Part shown: positions 38,589 to 46,742 of the stretch, one piece after another | Layout of the letters: every line of letters begins with the position of its first letter | Numbering within the stretch: position 1 is the first letter of the stretch | Assembly: GCF_000425125.1 (NCBI RefSeq) | Contig: NZ_KE384307.1 | Span: 248,001-312,000 of the forward strand | Direction of reading: 5' to 3' | DNA from: Paenibacillus taiwanensis DSM 18679 | GTDB taxonomy: Bacteria > Bacillota > Bacilli > Paenibacillales > Paenibacillaceae | DNA: 64,000 nt | The notes under the pieces: generated by a model | The model's input: the letters and a program-made list of their open reading frames with translations, nothing else | Database searches by the model: none | What the model was told of the DNA's origin: nothing | Translations under genes and position numbers: made by a program

Positions 38589-38890
38589 CGCCTCTCCAAC
38601 TCCTTGTACTTTTTTAGCACATCCAACTGCTGCTTAAGATAACGATTTTCTAGTTTCAGCATCTCCACTTCCGAAGTAACTTCACTACCTTTACCATAGC
38701 TGTATTGTTTGCCAACAGGTTGCTCTAGTCTATGCATTTCACCATTTCTACACCATCTCATCCAAGTTTTTAATTGTGTTTTGTTTCGTATATTAAGCTG
38801 CTCCATAACCTCTTTCACTGGAATACCAGCTAATCTCATCTCAATAGCTTTCATCTTTATTTCTTTTGGATAACTCACTCTCGTTGCCAC
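38570..38890 (-). CDS. IS3-family transposase OrfA
   Basis: A 106-residue DNA-binding OrfA: a helix-turn-helix (KEIKMKAIEMRLAGIPVKEV, then NKTQLKTWMRWCRNG) and a leucine-zipper-like helix (EVEMLKLENRYLKQQLDVL). GTG start. Its 3' end overlaps OrfB by 19 bases in the -1 frame, the usual IS3-family arrangement. Confidence 0.85.
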   Translation of the reverse strand: MATRVSYPKEIKMKAIEMRLAGIPVKEVMEQLNIRNKTQLKTWMRWCRNGEMHRLEQPVGKQYSYGKGSEVTSEVEMLKLENRYLKQQLDVLKKYKELERRWKQNS

Positions 38891-39056
38891 GACAAAACAC
38901 CCCCAAGATTCTCTCTATATCTTACGACATAGTAGATTTCACTTGAAGGTGTTTTGATTTGTCTCACGCTATGGGGTCAGTCCCCCAGTTACTACAAGGG
39001 TTTTCTTTTTTGATGTAAGAGTAGTTAATAATGTATTAACTACCAATCAACTTTTA

Positions 39057-39348
39057 TAGAGGCTCTCATTAGTTTTCCGAACTTTTGGGATGCCTCTTTT
39101 CTTTTTTACTTTGTTATGTATAAATGAATTCTCGTGTTTTTACGTCATCTGTTTGACCAAGTCTGTAAATGATCTATTCTATGCTGAAACCTGCTTCGGC
39201 AAAAAGGGGTGCTTGGATGTGCCGTAGTGAATGAAAAGTCAGCTTCTAGTATTTTTACCAGTGTCAAAAAGAATGCTTTGATACGCTTGCTGAAGCTAGT
39301 GGTACTACGTGAAGAGCTGATATACTTGAATCGATATATCTGGGACAC
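39057..39348 (-). pseudogene. second tyrosine integrase tail, decayed
   Basis: Minus-strand fragments read FHSLRHIQAPLFAEAGFSIE, stop, IIYRLGQTDDVKTREFIYT, stop, and then in another frame EASQKFGKLMRA. That is the catalytic end of a phage-type integrase (R-H, then the region before the Tyr) with stops and a frameshift. Its last residues nearly match the integrase tail at 30442 (EASQKFGELMR), so two related integrases once lay on either side of the restriction genes. Confidence 0.7.
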
Positions 39349-39510
39349 AATCTCATCTTAATGGATTTAAAAGAACTTGTGAAATATCAAAAATCACTAA
39401 TAAATGTATCTTTTTGTTATATTCTAAATATCGATGGGAGGAGATACCAATCAAATTACTATCTCAGGCTTATTCAATATTATTGTTCGTCATTTCTGGC
39501 ATACCGAGAT
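39349..39510. other. short AT-rich spacer
   Basis: No gene, RNA or strong hairpin recognised between the integrase remnant and the convergently placed end of the exported-protein pseudogene. Confidence 0.4.
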
Positions 39511-40245
39511 TTATGAATAATTTTGATCGATGTGGTATTCAATATTTATCGGCCGCAGTACACTATTTACTGGAATGTACTTGGTCTCCGTAACTCGGCC
39601 TTGATATATATTACCAGTGTATTCGTCGTATGCATCATATTGGACAACTGTAGTATCGTATCTGTCGTAGTTGATAGCGCCATAATAGTTACGCGTTGTG
39701 TAAGGGGAGCTTTCTGGAGGTCCTGAATAGGTCTCTGTTGTCCCATATTTTTTTTCACTGTACCTGATACGGAACCGGTCAAGCTTAACTTCACGAGGTT
39801 CAAAACATTTACTTTGTACGTCCCACTTATGGACATAGTGCCACTCACTTCTAACGTATCTGATCTTTGATATGTTTTGCCTTTTGCGACGCTTGCGAGC
39901 AGCTTTTGATTATGGATAGGTCCTACTGAATATCCGACTATTTGCGCTCTTCCCTTAACATACGATGATCCTACGTATACTCTTCGATCACCGCCGAGAG
40001 TCGAGAACTCACTGAAGCAGAGGGTCTACAAACTCTACTCGCGCATTCATATCAATTGGTAATTCATACCCAGTTATTGGAGATGCATGGCCTCCTGAAG
40101 CAAGTGCATCATGTGGTATCGTTTGGAAATCAAGTGATACTACGTAGTCCGGGGTTGTCTCAACAACATTGGTTTGGGCTGCGGTTCCTGTTCCTAACGA
40201 ATCGAGCATACATGCACACAACAACAATACTGCGATCTTCTTCAA
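39511..40245 (-). pseudogene. exported protein gene with two frameshifts
   Basis: A TTG start with AGGAGG upstream begins a signal peptide (MKKIAVLLLCACMLDSLGTG) and 78 codons that stop at 40009. The reading then continues in another frame (SEFSTLGGDRRVYVGSSYV, then TLEVSGTMSISGTYKVNV) and, after an A8 run near 39752, in a third (YGTTETYSGPPESSPYTTRN, then INIEYHIDQNYS) to 39511. Joined, these give one secreted protein of about 240 residues. The family is unknown. Two frameshifts suggest a dead gene. Confidence 0.6.
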
Positions 40246-40423
40246 TTTTTCAATCCTCCTATAATTACATAATATGTTACATGTATATGTATTACAAGGT
40301 TACTAAACACAACAGTGCATTAACTGTGGCGTTCCTCATCTCGCTTTTTATATGCCCATTTACAGGAAAAATTCTCCTTATGTCGAAGTTGTTATAGGAT
40401 AGTCATCATGGGAGGTTATTGTA

Positions 40424-41161
40424 TTGGCAAGAAAAAAGAGTAAAGCTAAACAACAAGAGGAATTGATTCATGGGATACTAGGACTCTCAATACTTACTGC
40501 GCTTTTTGGAACCTTTAATGCTACTCATTCCTGGACAGCAGCAATCATTGTATGTGGAGCTGTGCTTGCTGTATTCGTGACCGTGACCGTTCTAATTCAA
40601 ACGAAGAAATCCGAACGCTTAAAGAGGTCTGGCATAGCAGAGATCGATAAAATGGACGGTGTTCAATTTGAAAAGTACCTCGGGCATTTGTTTACTGCAC
40701 ATGGCTACAAAACCAAAGTTACAAATGCATCAGGTGATTATGGTGCCGACCTACTCATTTCAAAGGGGAATCAAAAGATTGTCGTACAGGCAAAAAGATA
40801 TAGCAACAATGTTGGATTAAAAGCTGTTCAAGAAGCCCAAGCATCAATCGCATATTATTCAGCAAATGAAGCTTGGGTCATAACGAATAGTGACTATACA
40901 GCAGCAGCCTATGAATTAGCTAAATCAAACCATGTTCGCTTAATAAACCGTGCCGAATTAATTGAAATGATTTTAGCTGTTAATACAGATGCAGCTCCGA
41001 TCGCAAAGGCTGTGATTGCAGATAGTCCAGCAAAAGAGACGGCTTGTCCAAAATGTAACGCTAATTTGGTGGTTCGTAAAGGTCCGAAGGGTAGATTTTA
41101 TGGTTGTAGTCGTTATCCAAAATGTCGCCATACGCAACAAGTCGATCCAAGTTCAACTTAG
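40424..41161 (+). CDS. membrane-anchored Mrr-like restriction endonuclease
   Basis: A 245-residue protein in three parts. Two N-terminal membrane helices (about residues 13-30 and 37-55) come first. A restriction-endonuclease Mrr-type domain follows, with MDGVQFEKYLGHLFTAHGY, the catalytic SGDYGADLLI and VVQAKRYSNNVG. A C-terminal four-Cys zinc finger (CPKCNANLV, then FYGCSRYPKC) of the topoisomerase I type closes the protein. The TTG start has GGAGGT seven bases upstream. Such proteins are common, and a role in cutting incoming or methylated DNA is inferred. Confidence 0.85.
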   Translation: MARKKSKAKQQEELIHGILGLSILTALFGTFNATHSWTAAIIVCGAVLAVFVTVTVLIQTKKSERLKRSGIAEIDKMDGVQFEKYLGHLFTAHGYKTKVTNASGDYGADLLISKGNQKIVVQAKRYSNNVGLKAVQEAQASIAYYSANEAWVITNSDYTAAAYELAKSNHVRLINRAELIEMILAVNTDAAPIAKAVIADSPAKETACPKCNANLVVRKGPKGRFYGCSRYPKCRHTQQVDPSST

Positions 41162-41494
41162 TGAGCTATCCATTGCGTGCGTTTGATTACATATGTATTC
41201 CCTGAGAAATTTAGAATCGCTGTTATTTAATATGGATTTAAAAAACAGGAAGACAACAAACGACCCAGCCTAGGATAAAAGCTGCCCGAGGCTGGGTCGC
41301 GAAGCAAATAAGGTTATATGCGACTGAGCGTAAGTGAGGTATAGAGTAGAGATGCACACCCGTCTAGCTTTAATCGTCAGCAGGAAGTCTCTTAGCGTGT
41401 ATGAACTGAACTACAGCTGTGCTTCTGTTTTATCTTCAATTGGTCATGTAGAAAGCAAAGCTTGTAGATAGTAATAATCTATCATAGGGGATGA
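41162..41494. other. intergenic region
   Basis: 333 bases between convergent genes. It holds the hairpin at 41261-41299 and nothing else that I recognise. Confidence 0.5.
41261..41299 (-). terminator. terminator of the LAS-type peptidase gene
   Basis: Perfect 11-bp stem CGACCCAGCCT / AGGCTGGGTCG. On the minus strand it is followed by TTTGTTGTCTTCC. It may work for both convergent genes. Confidence 0.75.
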
Positions 41495-42328
41495 TTAGAA
41501 GTCGAGATGGAAGTGATCCGCATGGGTGGAGTCTTGGATGAGCTTAGTGCTAGTTAGACCGTAGGTATTACTAAAGCGAATTTTGGTTACGCTTGCGTTT
41601 GCAATCGCAATTTCGAGAAATTTCTTTTCTTGCGCTGCCGTCATGGCAGTAGTGCCAAACCTGTTGCGAATGTCGAGGTTTTTGCCGTTTTGGTGACCTG
41701 CATGCTCTGGAGTATCCACGCCATCGATGAGGCTGCCGTCATTAATTTCGAGCTTTTTGCTGTACGTGGAATAAAAGCTGGAGGCAAGTTGATCCAATGC
41801 GGTCTTTGTTGCGGATGTTACCCAGCTATGATCGAGCTTATAGGTCGCATCAGCAGCAATTCCAGCTGTAGTATCGTTGTAATTGATGTAATGGGAGGTA
41901 TCTTTCAGACGAACATACCCAACAGGAGAAGAACCGATGGCACCATGCAGCGCATTGCGGCTTCCAGCCCCGTAAATACCATCCGATGTCAGTCCTTTTA
42001 CCGTTTGAAATACTTTAAGGTTATCTTTGGTCGCTTGGTCGAAATAACCATTTGTGCTCGTAATATGGGCGACACCTGCAAAGTAACTTTCGTTGCTGCC
42101 ATATGCTCTCCAATCTTTTAGATTCTGCTTGAGTACAGCGATCTGAGCATGCGTTTGTCCAAATGCGTAAGTGCTTTGGAAGCTCGTGCCGTATTTCGTG
42201 TTAGATGCAGCAGTACCAACAGCAGCCACATTGTTATGACCAGCAGCTGCAAAAGCACTTGAAACGACGGATAACATGAGGACACTAGAGACGGCCAATG
42301 CTACAGACAGACGAGATTTCTTGTTCAA
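41495..42328 (-). CDS. secreted peptidoglycan-binding LAS-type metallopeptidase
   Basis: A 277-residue exported protein with a signal peptide (about residues 1-28, ending SSAFAAA). A peptidoglycan-binding-like region spans 55-130 (STNGYFDQATKDNLKVFQ, then GLTSDGIYGAGSRNAL). The C-terminal domain shows LAS-peptidase metal ligands: HAGHQNGKNLDIR and THADHFHLDF. It is likely a murein endopeptidase or carboxypeptidase acting in the cell wall. The ATG start is followed by MNKKSRLS. It is the first non-island gene to the right of the accessory region. Confidence 0.82.
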   Translation of the reverse strand: MNKKSRLSVALAVSSVLMLSVVSSAFAAAGHNNVAAVGTAASNTKYGTSFQSTYAFGQTHAQIAVLKQNLKDWRAYGSNESYFAGVAHITSTNGYFDQATKDNLKVFQTVKGLTSDGIYGAGSRNALHGAIGSSPVGYVRLKDTSHYINYNDTTAGIAADATYKLDHSWVTSATKTALDQLASSFYSTYSKKLEINDGSLIDGVDTPEHAGHQNGKNLDIRNRFGTTAMTAAQEKKFLEIAIANASVTKIRFSNTYGLTSTKLIQDSTHADHFHLDF

Positions 42329-42639
42329 CGATTATTCCCTCCAATAGTATAAAAATGTAATCATACTATCCATATAGTAGATTCACCTCGAATGGTATCA
42401 TAAATCAAATCGTATACACATAGGATAGAATGACAGATACTGTCGAAGTCGTTAAAGAAATCGTATAGATGCTGTATCTATCGATAACACGTTTTAGGAG
42501 AGATGAATACAAAACAGATGACAATGAAAAATGTGTAAAATTGTACTCGTGTACTCAGGTCATTAGGAAGTGCGGTAGTTCCGAATAGTTACCATTATAA
42601 GTGTAGTGGAAGCCGTAACTTTATGCTTCCAGCCACAAG

Positions 42640-42678
42640 AACCCACCTCGAAAAATAGACGAGCGTGGGTTTTGTTTT
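42640..42678 (+). terminator. plus-strand terminator upstream of the cluster
   Basis: AACCCACCTCG / CGAGCGTGGGTT stem followed by TTGTTTTTT. No normal plus-strand gene precedes it, so it may act on a leader transcript. Confidence 0.75.
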
Positions 42679-42799
42679 TTATACGTATCACGACTGATCA
42701 CGAATGGTCAGGCCTTCACTACCGACAAGAGCATACCCCGAACTATTGACCAAAGTTCAAACTACAGCATCCTCATAAGCGGAAACGTTCAAAAGCGCA

Positions 42800-42820
42800 A
42801 GGGTGAATTTTTTTCACCCT
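42800..42820 (+). terminator. small hairpin before the cluster
   Basis: AGGGTGAA-TTTTT-TTCACCCT, a perfect 8-bp stem about 130 bases before the first cluster gene. The T run is in the loop and not after the stem, so termination is uncertain. Confidence 0.4.
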
Positions 42821-42948
42821 CCCGAGATGAAAGGAGCAGTGTTATCCTGATTTTAGGAAACGAAATGCCATGATCTTACAATATGATGCATGTCTAGACT
42901 TTTTTCTAGGCTCGTTTCCTGCTACTTATTCGGGGTAGGGGGGATTTT

Positions 42949-44445
42949 GTGAAAATATCTTTTGTTATTCCTTCGTATAACTCGGCTCCTCACTTGGTAC
43001 AAGGCTTAACTTTTTTAGCGTCACAGCAGCTTGACCAAGAGCTTGAAATGGAAGTGATCGTCGTAGATGACGGCTCGTCAGATGGAACAAAGGAAGCGGT
43101 AGCCTCATTTCACGCACAGTTTCACAATCTTCTTTATCTGTTTCGTCCAAGAGATGAACTGTCGAACCGTGCCAGAGCAAGAAATATAGGACTAGAGCAG
43201 GCGAGTGGCGATCTCATTTGCTTTTTAGATGCAGGTATTGTTGTGCCGTCTACCTTTACAAAAGGGATTGCAGCTCAATATGCAACAACAGCATCCGTTA
43301 CCTCCCGCTTGGTACTGCTGCACGTCATCTATGGTGTACCTTTAGATACGGATAACTCGGGTTTAAGCGCGATTGAAAATTTAAATCCCTATAACTTTCA
43401 GCAATGGGTGGAACAGAACAAAGACGCCTCCATCTGGCAAGATTATCGTGAGCCTACGTTTAAAATGCTGCGGGATCGGCTCGATGGCTTGCCTGCTCCG
43501 TGGGAATTCGGGTTAGCAGGAGCAATAACGGTACCTGCATCTTTAGCGCGACAAGTAAATGGATTCGATGACACATTTATGGGCTGGGGGACAGAGGACA
43601 TCGAATTTGCGTATCGGCTATATCTTGCTGGGGCATCCTTCCGTGGTGAGAGACAAGCTTACGCGCTTCATCTGCCTCATCCCACATCATTAACCGAGCA
43701 AAAAATGTTATCTGACCGCAACAACCGTATTCGGATGCACCACAAGCACTACCGCATGGAAACAGAGCTGTTTGTATATTATCAAGGACTGCTCATCGGG
43801 CCTGTACTCGAAAAAATGCATCAGCTAGACCTCACACACCTATGGCCTGCCAATACAGTTTCAGCGCTAACCCTTAATGAGATTAGAAACAAGTATATAA
43901 GGGGTACAAGCAGGTCCCTACTACTTGGCATCGAACAGCCAGCTGTCGCAAAAGAACTGAATACCAGTCATCTATTTGCCCATCGACAAAAGAGCTATGA
44001 GCAGTTGACTAAGGAACTGGAAGGACAACAAACGTTCCATCTGATCGGATGTGATACCCCTTTTACAGACCACTTCTTTGATGTCGTTATTATGACGGAT
44101 TATATCCGAGTGTTTCACCCTTACATGCAGCGTATGTTGTTGCAGGAATTGCATCGCATTGCTCGGCAGGTGGTTTGGATTCATGGGGATGATCATATGC
44201 CAGCATGGGCGAGTGAGACGCTGATGGAGCAAAATAAAATTGATGTTCCATCCGTTCTGGCACGTTTTCAGCCGGATATTTACATCGTCTCTTCTGGTTT
44301 GCGAAAAGGACATTTAAAAGAGCGTAATTATTGGTCATCGATTCAGGACGTGACGGATTTATGCGCTGAATTAAACATTCCTATTCATTTGGAAAATATC
44401 ATAACTGGAACGCAGGCTGTTGGGGAATCGATAGATGTTCATTAA
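42949..44445 (+). CDS. GT-A glycosyltransferase with C-terminal extension
   Basis: A 498-residue protein. Residues 1-240 are a family-2-like GT-A fold: SFVIPSYNSAPHLVQGL, EVIVVDDGSSDGT, and a galactosyltransferase-type segment VNGFDDTFMGWGTEDIEFAY that carries the catalytic/metal-site acidic residues (GWGTEDIE). Residues 270-498 are an added domain I do not recognise; DHFFDVVIMTDYIRVFHP recalls a methyltransferase fold but lacks a SAM motif. The GTG start follows a GGGGGGA site. It opens the cluster and would add a sugar to the aminocyclitol or lipid part. Confidence 0.8.
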   Translation: MKISFVIPSYNSAPHLVQGLTFLASQQLDQELEMEVIVVDDGSSDGTKEAVASFHAQFHNLLYLFRPRDELSNRARARNIGLEQASGDLICFLDAGIVVPSTFTKGIAAQYATTASVTSRLVLLHVIYGVPLDTDNSGLSAIENLNPYNFQQWVEQNKDASIWQDYREPTFKMLRDRLDGLPAPWEFGLAGAITVPASLARQVNGFDDTFMGWGTEDIEFAYRLYLAGASFRGERQAYALHLPHPTSLTEQKMLSDRNNRIRMHHKHYRMETELFVYYQGLLIGPVLEKMHQLDLTHLWPANTVSALTLNEIRNKYIRGTSRSLLLGIEQPAVAKELNTSHLFAHRQKSYEQLTKELEGQQTFHLIGCDTPFTDHFFDVVIMTDYIRVFHPYMQRMLLQELHRIARQVVWIHGDDHMPAWASETLMEQNKIDVPSVLARFQPDIYIVSSGLRKGHLKERNYWSSIQDVTDLCAELNIPIHLENIITGTQAVGESIDVH

Positions 44446-44548
44446 AAATGAGTTTGTAGCGAGGGTTACGGTAATTAAATGCAAGTTGAGTGACAAAGCG
44501 CCAATCTGGTGTGAAATGTTAGCAACCTTATATGAGGGGGATATGTGA

Positions 44549-44815
44549 ATGATAACAAAGGTGGATGGATTAAAAAACTTTATTGCAAGCATTTGCCAAG
44601 AAAAAATGAATATCGCCATTCCGGAAGTGATTGATACAGAGGGGGCTGTGGAGACGGTATTTCAGCTGGATTCGATCTCGATGTTTGAGTTAATCGTTAA
44701 TCTGGAAGATAAGTACGATACCAAAGTGCCCGACGATGATATCGAACGGATTGGACGGATGAATTTACATGAGCTGTGTAATTATTTCGAAGAGCGGACA
44801 GTAGCTCATGGATAA
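44549..44815 (+). CDS. acyl carrier protein 1
   Basis: An 88-residue carrier protein. The phosphopantetheine serine is Ser42 in FQLDSISMFELIVNLED. ATG start with GAGGGGG about eight bases upstream. Its end overlaps the ketosynthase start by eight bases. It would carry the growing acyl chain. No phosphopantetheinyl transferase is in the window, so a host enzyme must prime it. Confidence 0.88.
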   Translation: MITKVDGLKNFIASICQEKMNIAIPEVIDTEGAVETVFQLDSISMFELIVNLEDKYDTKVPDDDIERIGRMNLHELCNYFEERTVAHG

Positions 44816-46022
44816 ATCCGTAGTCATTACGGGCTTAGGTGTCATTACTCCGTTTGGCAAAGGATTAGAGGCAATTCGCAGTTACACGTTCGCAGGACGG
44901 CACGGCTTCACGGACATTGAGAGCTTCTCAACCGCGCTAAACCATGCAAAGCGAGGCGGCGAATTAAAAGATAGGGATCGTACCTTCCGCGCCTTCAGTC
45001 GATATTGCATCGACGAAGCATTGGCAATGGCAGGGCTTGATCGAACGAAGAATCAAGAGCTGTTAAAAGACGCCGTCGTAGCGATCGGTAATGTGGGGGA
45101 AGGCATCGGGCTAGAACATTATTATCAGACACAATACAGCAGCGAGACGGGCGCTGAGTTGGGGCTGCAAGCTGCCGTGGACGTGGATGATCCGCTCATC
45201 CGCCAGCGCGATCCTTTCCGCGCGGCAGAAGAGGCGGCAGCGTACATAGGCTCCACAAATGTCCGCATTGCATTTTCCAACGCCTGCGTAGCATCTGTAA
45301 ATGCGATTGGCTACGGTTATGAGCAGATCCGAAAAGGCAGAGCCTCGTGTGCACTGGTAGGCGGCATTCATGTTTTGAATCCGTTTGTGTTTCACAACTT
45401 TGATTCAAACCGTGCGATGGCAAGTGATGTCGTGCGCCCCTTCTCGCTTGAGCGCGACGGCTTATTAATAAGTGACGGGGCAGCTATGCTCCTGCTGGAG
45501 TCACGTGAACGCGCGCGGCAAAGGCAGGCGAGGCCGCTTGCTGAGCTATTAGGCTGGGGTCTAAGCGCAGATGGATTTCATGTGACGCAGCCGCATCCTG
45601 AAGGAAACGGTCTGGCAAGAGCGATGCAGGCTGCTCTACGCAGTGCCCATTTGTCCCCTGCGGACATTGATTATATAAATGCGCATGGGACAGGTACGCC
45701 GCTGAACGACCGCAGCGAGACAAAAGCCGTCAAGCAGGTATTTGGCAAGGAGGCATACCGTCTTCCTGTCAGCTCCACCAAATCAACGACAGGCCATATG
45801 CTGGAAGCGACAGGAGCTGTAGAAGCGGTCATTAGCATAGTTGCACTTATGGATCAGCAGATTCCACCGACAGCCAACTATGGCACGCCGGACCCTGAGC
45901 TGGATCTCGATTACGTGACAGAGGGTGTCAGAGCAGCGCCGCTTCATATGGTTATGTCCAATTCTAGTGCATTTGGCGGGAACAACTGCTCCTTGATTTT
46001 GGGGAAAGGGGAGGTTGGATGA
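44808..46022 (+). CDS. beta-ketoacyl-ACP synthase (FabF-like)
   Basis: A 404-residue condensing enzyme with all three active-site residues: Cys160 in SNACVASVNA, His293 in NAHGTGTPLN and His330 in TKSTTGHMLEA. It elongates an acyl-ACP by decarboxylative condensation with malonyl-ACP. It overlaps the ACP gene upstream and the KS-like gene downstream (ATGA). Paired with that cysteine-less neighbour it resembles a KS-chain-length-factor set of type II systems. Confidence 0.92.
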   Translation: MDKSVVITGLGVITPFGKGLEAIRSYTFAGRHGFTDIESFSTALNHAKRGGELKDRDRTFRAFSRYCIDEALAMAGLDRTKNQELLKDAVVAIGNVGEGIGLEHYYQTQYSSETGAELGLQAAVDVDDPLIRQRDPFRAAEEAAAYIGSTNVRIAFSNACVASVNAIGYGYEQIRKGRASCALVGGIHVLNPFVFHNFDSNRAMASDVVRPFSLERDGLLISDGAAMLLLESRERARQRQARPLAELLGWGLSADGFHVTQPHPEGNGLARAMQAALRSAHLSPADIDYINAHGTGTPLNDRSETKAVKQVFGKEAYRLPVSSTKSTTGHMLEATGAVEAVISIVALMDQQIPPTANYGTPDPELDLDYVTEGVRAAPLHMVMSNSSAFGGNNCSLILGKGEVG

Positions 46023-46726
46023 TTCAGGCACAACGAATTTCAATTTTGAACGGCGAACAGCTAGCAGCGTTCAACACACATTATCGAATTACGGGTCTGC
46101 ATCAACAGACAGGGGTGTTGGAGTTGGCTTCATTAAGAGGTTTTATTCGCTCACCGTTCAGCCCGCTTATTTATACAAGTGCAACAGAAGTTTCAACACA
46201 AGCAGGCCTTACCGAGCCAACGATTTCTGACACGCAAAAAGGCATTATTCTAGGCAGCATGTTTATTGATGCAATGACAGAGGAAGAGCAGTGGAAGGAT
46301 TTGCTGGCTGGCAAAAAAATAAGCCCTATCATGTTTCCGCAGATTGTACCAAGCTCCATTGTTGGTTTTGTAAATAAACAATTGTCCATCCAAGGACCGA
46401 TGACCTGCATAAGTCCTAGCCCAGAGACAGATGGAGCAGGAATTATGTTGCGGCAAGCTGCGGACTGGATTGAAGATGGTCTTGCGGATATCGTGCTTGT
46501 GGTGTTATGCGATGTCCCTTCGCGCCGTGCGAAGCAGTGGGCGCTTGATACAACAACTGGTGTTCATGTGAGCGGAGAGCTGGCAGGGGGTGTCGTCAGC
46601 TGGGTGATGGAGTCTGAGGAGCATGCTGCTAGACGGGGAGCAGCGTCCGTATGTACGGTGCAAGAGTTGTACGATCAGCTTCAGCCTCCAGGTGGTGTTG
46701 GCATGGCCCGACAGTTCTGGACATAA
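46019..46726 (+). CDS. half-length ketosynthase homologue lacking the active cysteine
   Basis: A 235-residue protein related to the N-terminal half of ketosynthases: GPMTCISPSPETDGAG, then MLRQAADWIEDGLADIVLVV, aligns with the active-site region, but the Cys position is not a cysteine (my hand alignment puts Pro or Thr there). The C-terminal half with the two His residues is absent. It is likely a chain-length-factor-like partner of the upstream ketosynthase, or a scaffold. Start ATG overlaps the KS stop. Confidence 0.7.
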   Translation: MIQAQRISILNGEQLAAFNTHYRITGLHQQTGVLELASLRGFIRSPFSPLIYTSATEVSTQAGLTEPTISDTQKGIILGSMFIDAMTEEEQWKDLLAGKKISPIMFPQIVPSSIVGFVNKQLSIQGPMTCISPSPETDGAGIMLRQAADWIEDGLADIVLVVLCDVPSRRAKQWALDTTTGVHVSGELAGGVVSWVMESEEHAARRGAASVCTVQELYDQLQPPGGVGMARQFWT

Positions 46727-46742
46727 AGGGGAGTGTTAAGGA

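Larger units (their letters stand above)
37690..38987 (-). mobile_element. IS3-family insertion sequence
   Basis: About 1.3 kb bounded by imperfect inverted repeats. The left end reads AGGGGACTGACCCC, then GTGAGACA and ATCAAAACACCTT. The right end, read inward, is GGGGGACTGACCCC, then GTGAGACAAATCAAAACACCTT. It encodes OrfA and an OrfB with a DDE core. I could not define a target-site duplication with confidence. It separates the restriction genes from their former downstream sequence. Confidence 0.85.
42329..42948. other. 620-base leader region before the biosynthetic cluster
   Basis: No gene of normal size. A ten-codon frame with a good ribosome binding site (AGGAGAG at about 42498, MNTKQMTMKNV) could be a leader peptide. 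Two plus-strand hairpins follow (42640-42678 and 42800-42820). An inverted repeat (GGAAACGA near 42858, TCGTTTCC near 42912) lies just before the first cluster gene. The arrangement suggests control of read-through into the cluster, but I cannot name a mechanism. Confidence 0.4.

Noticed and set aside
37687-38993. Target-site duplication of the IS3 element
   Set aside because: Several short matches (ACT, AGT) are possible, but none fits both ends of the inverted repeats.
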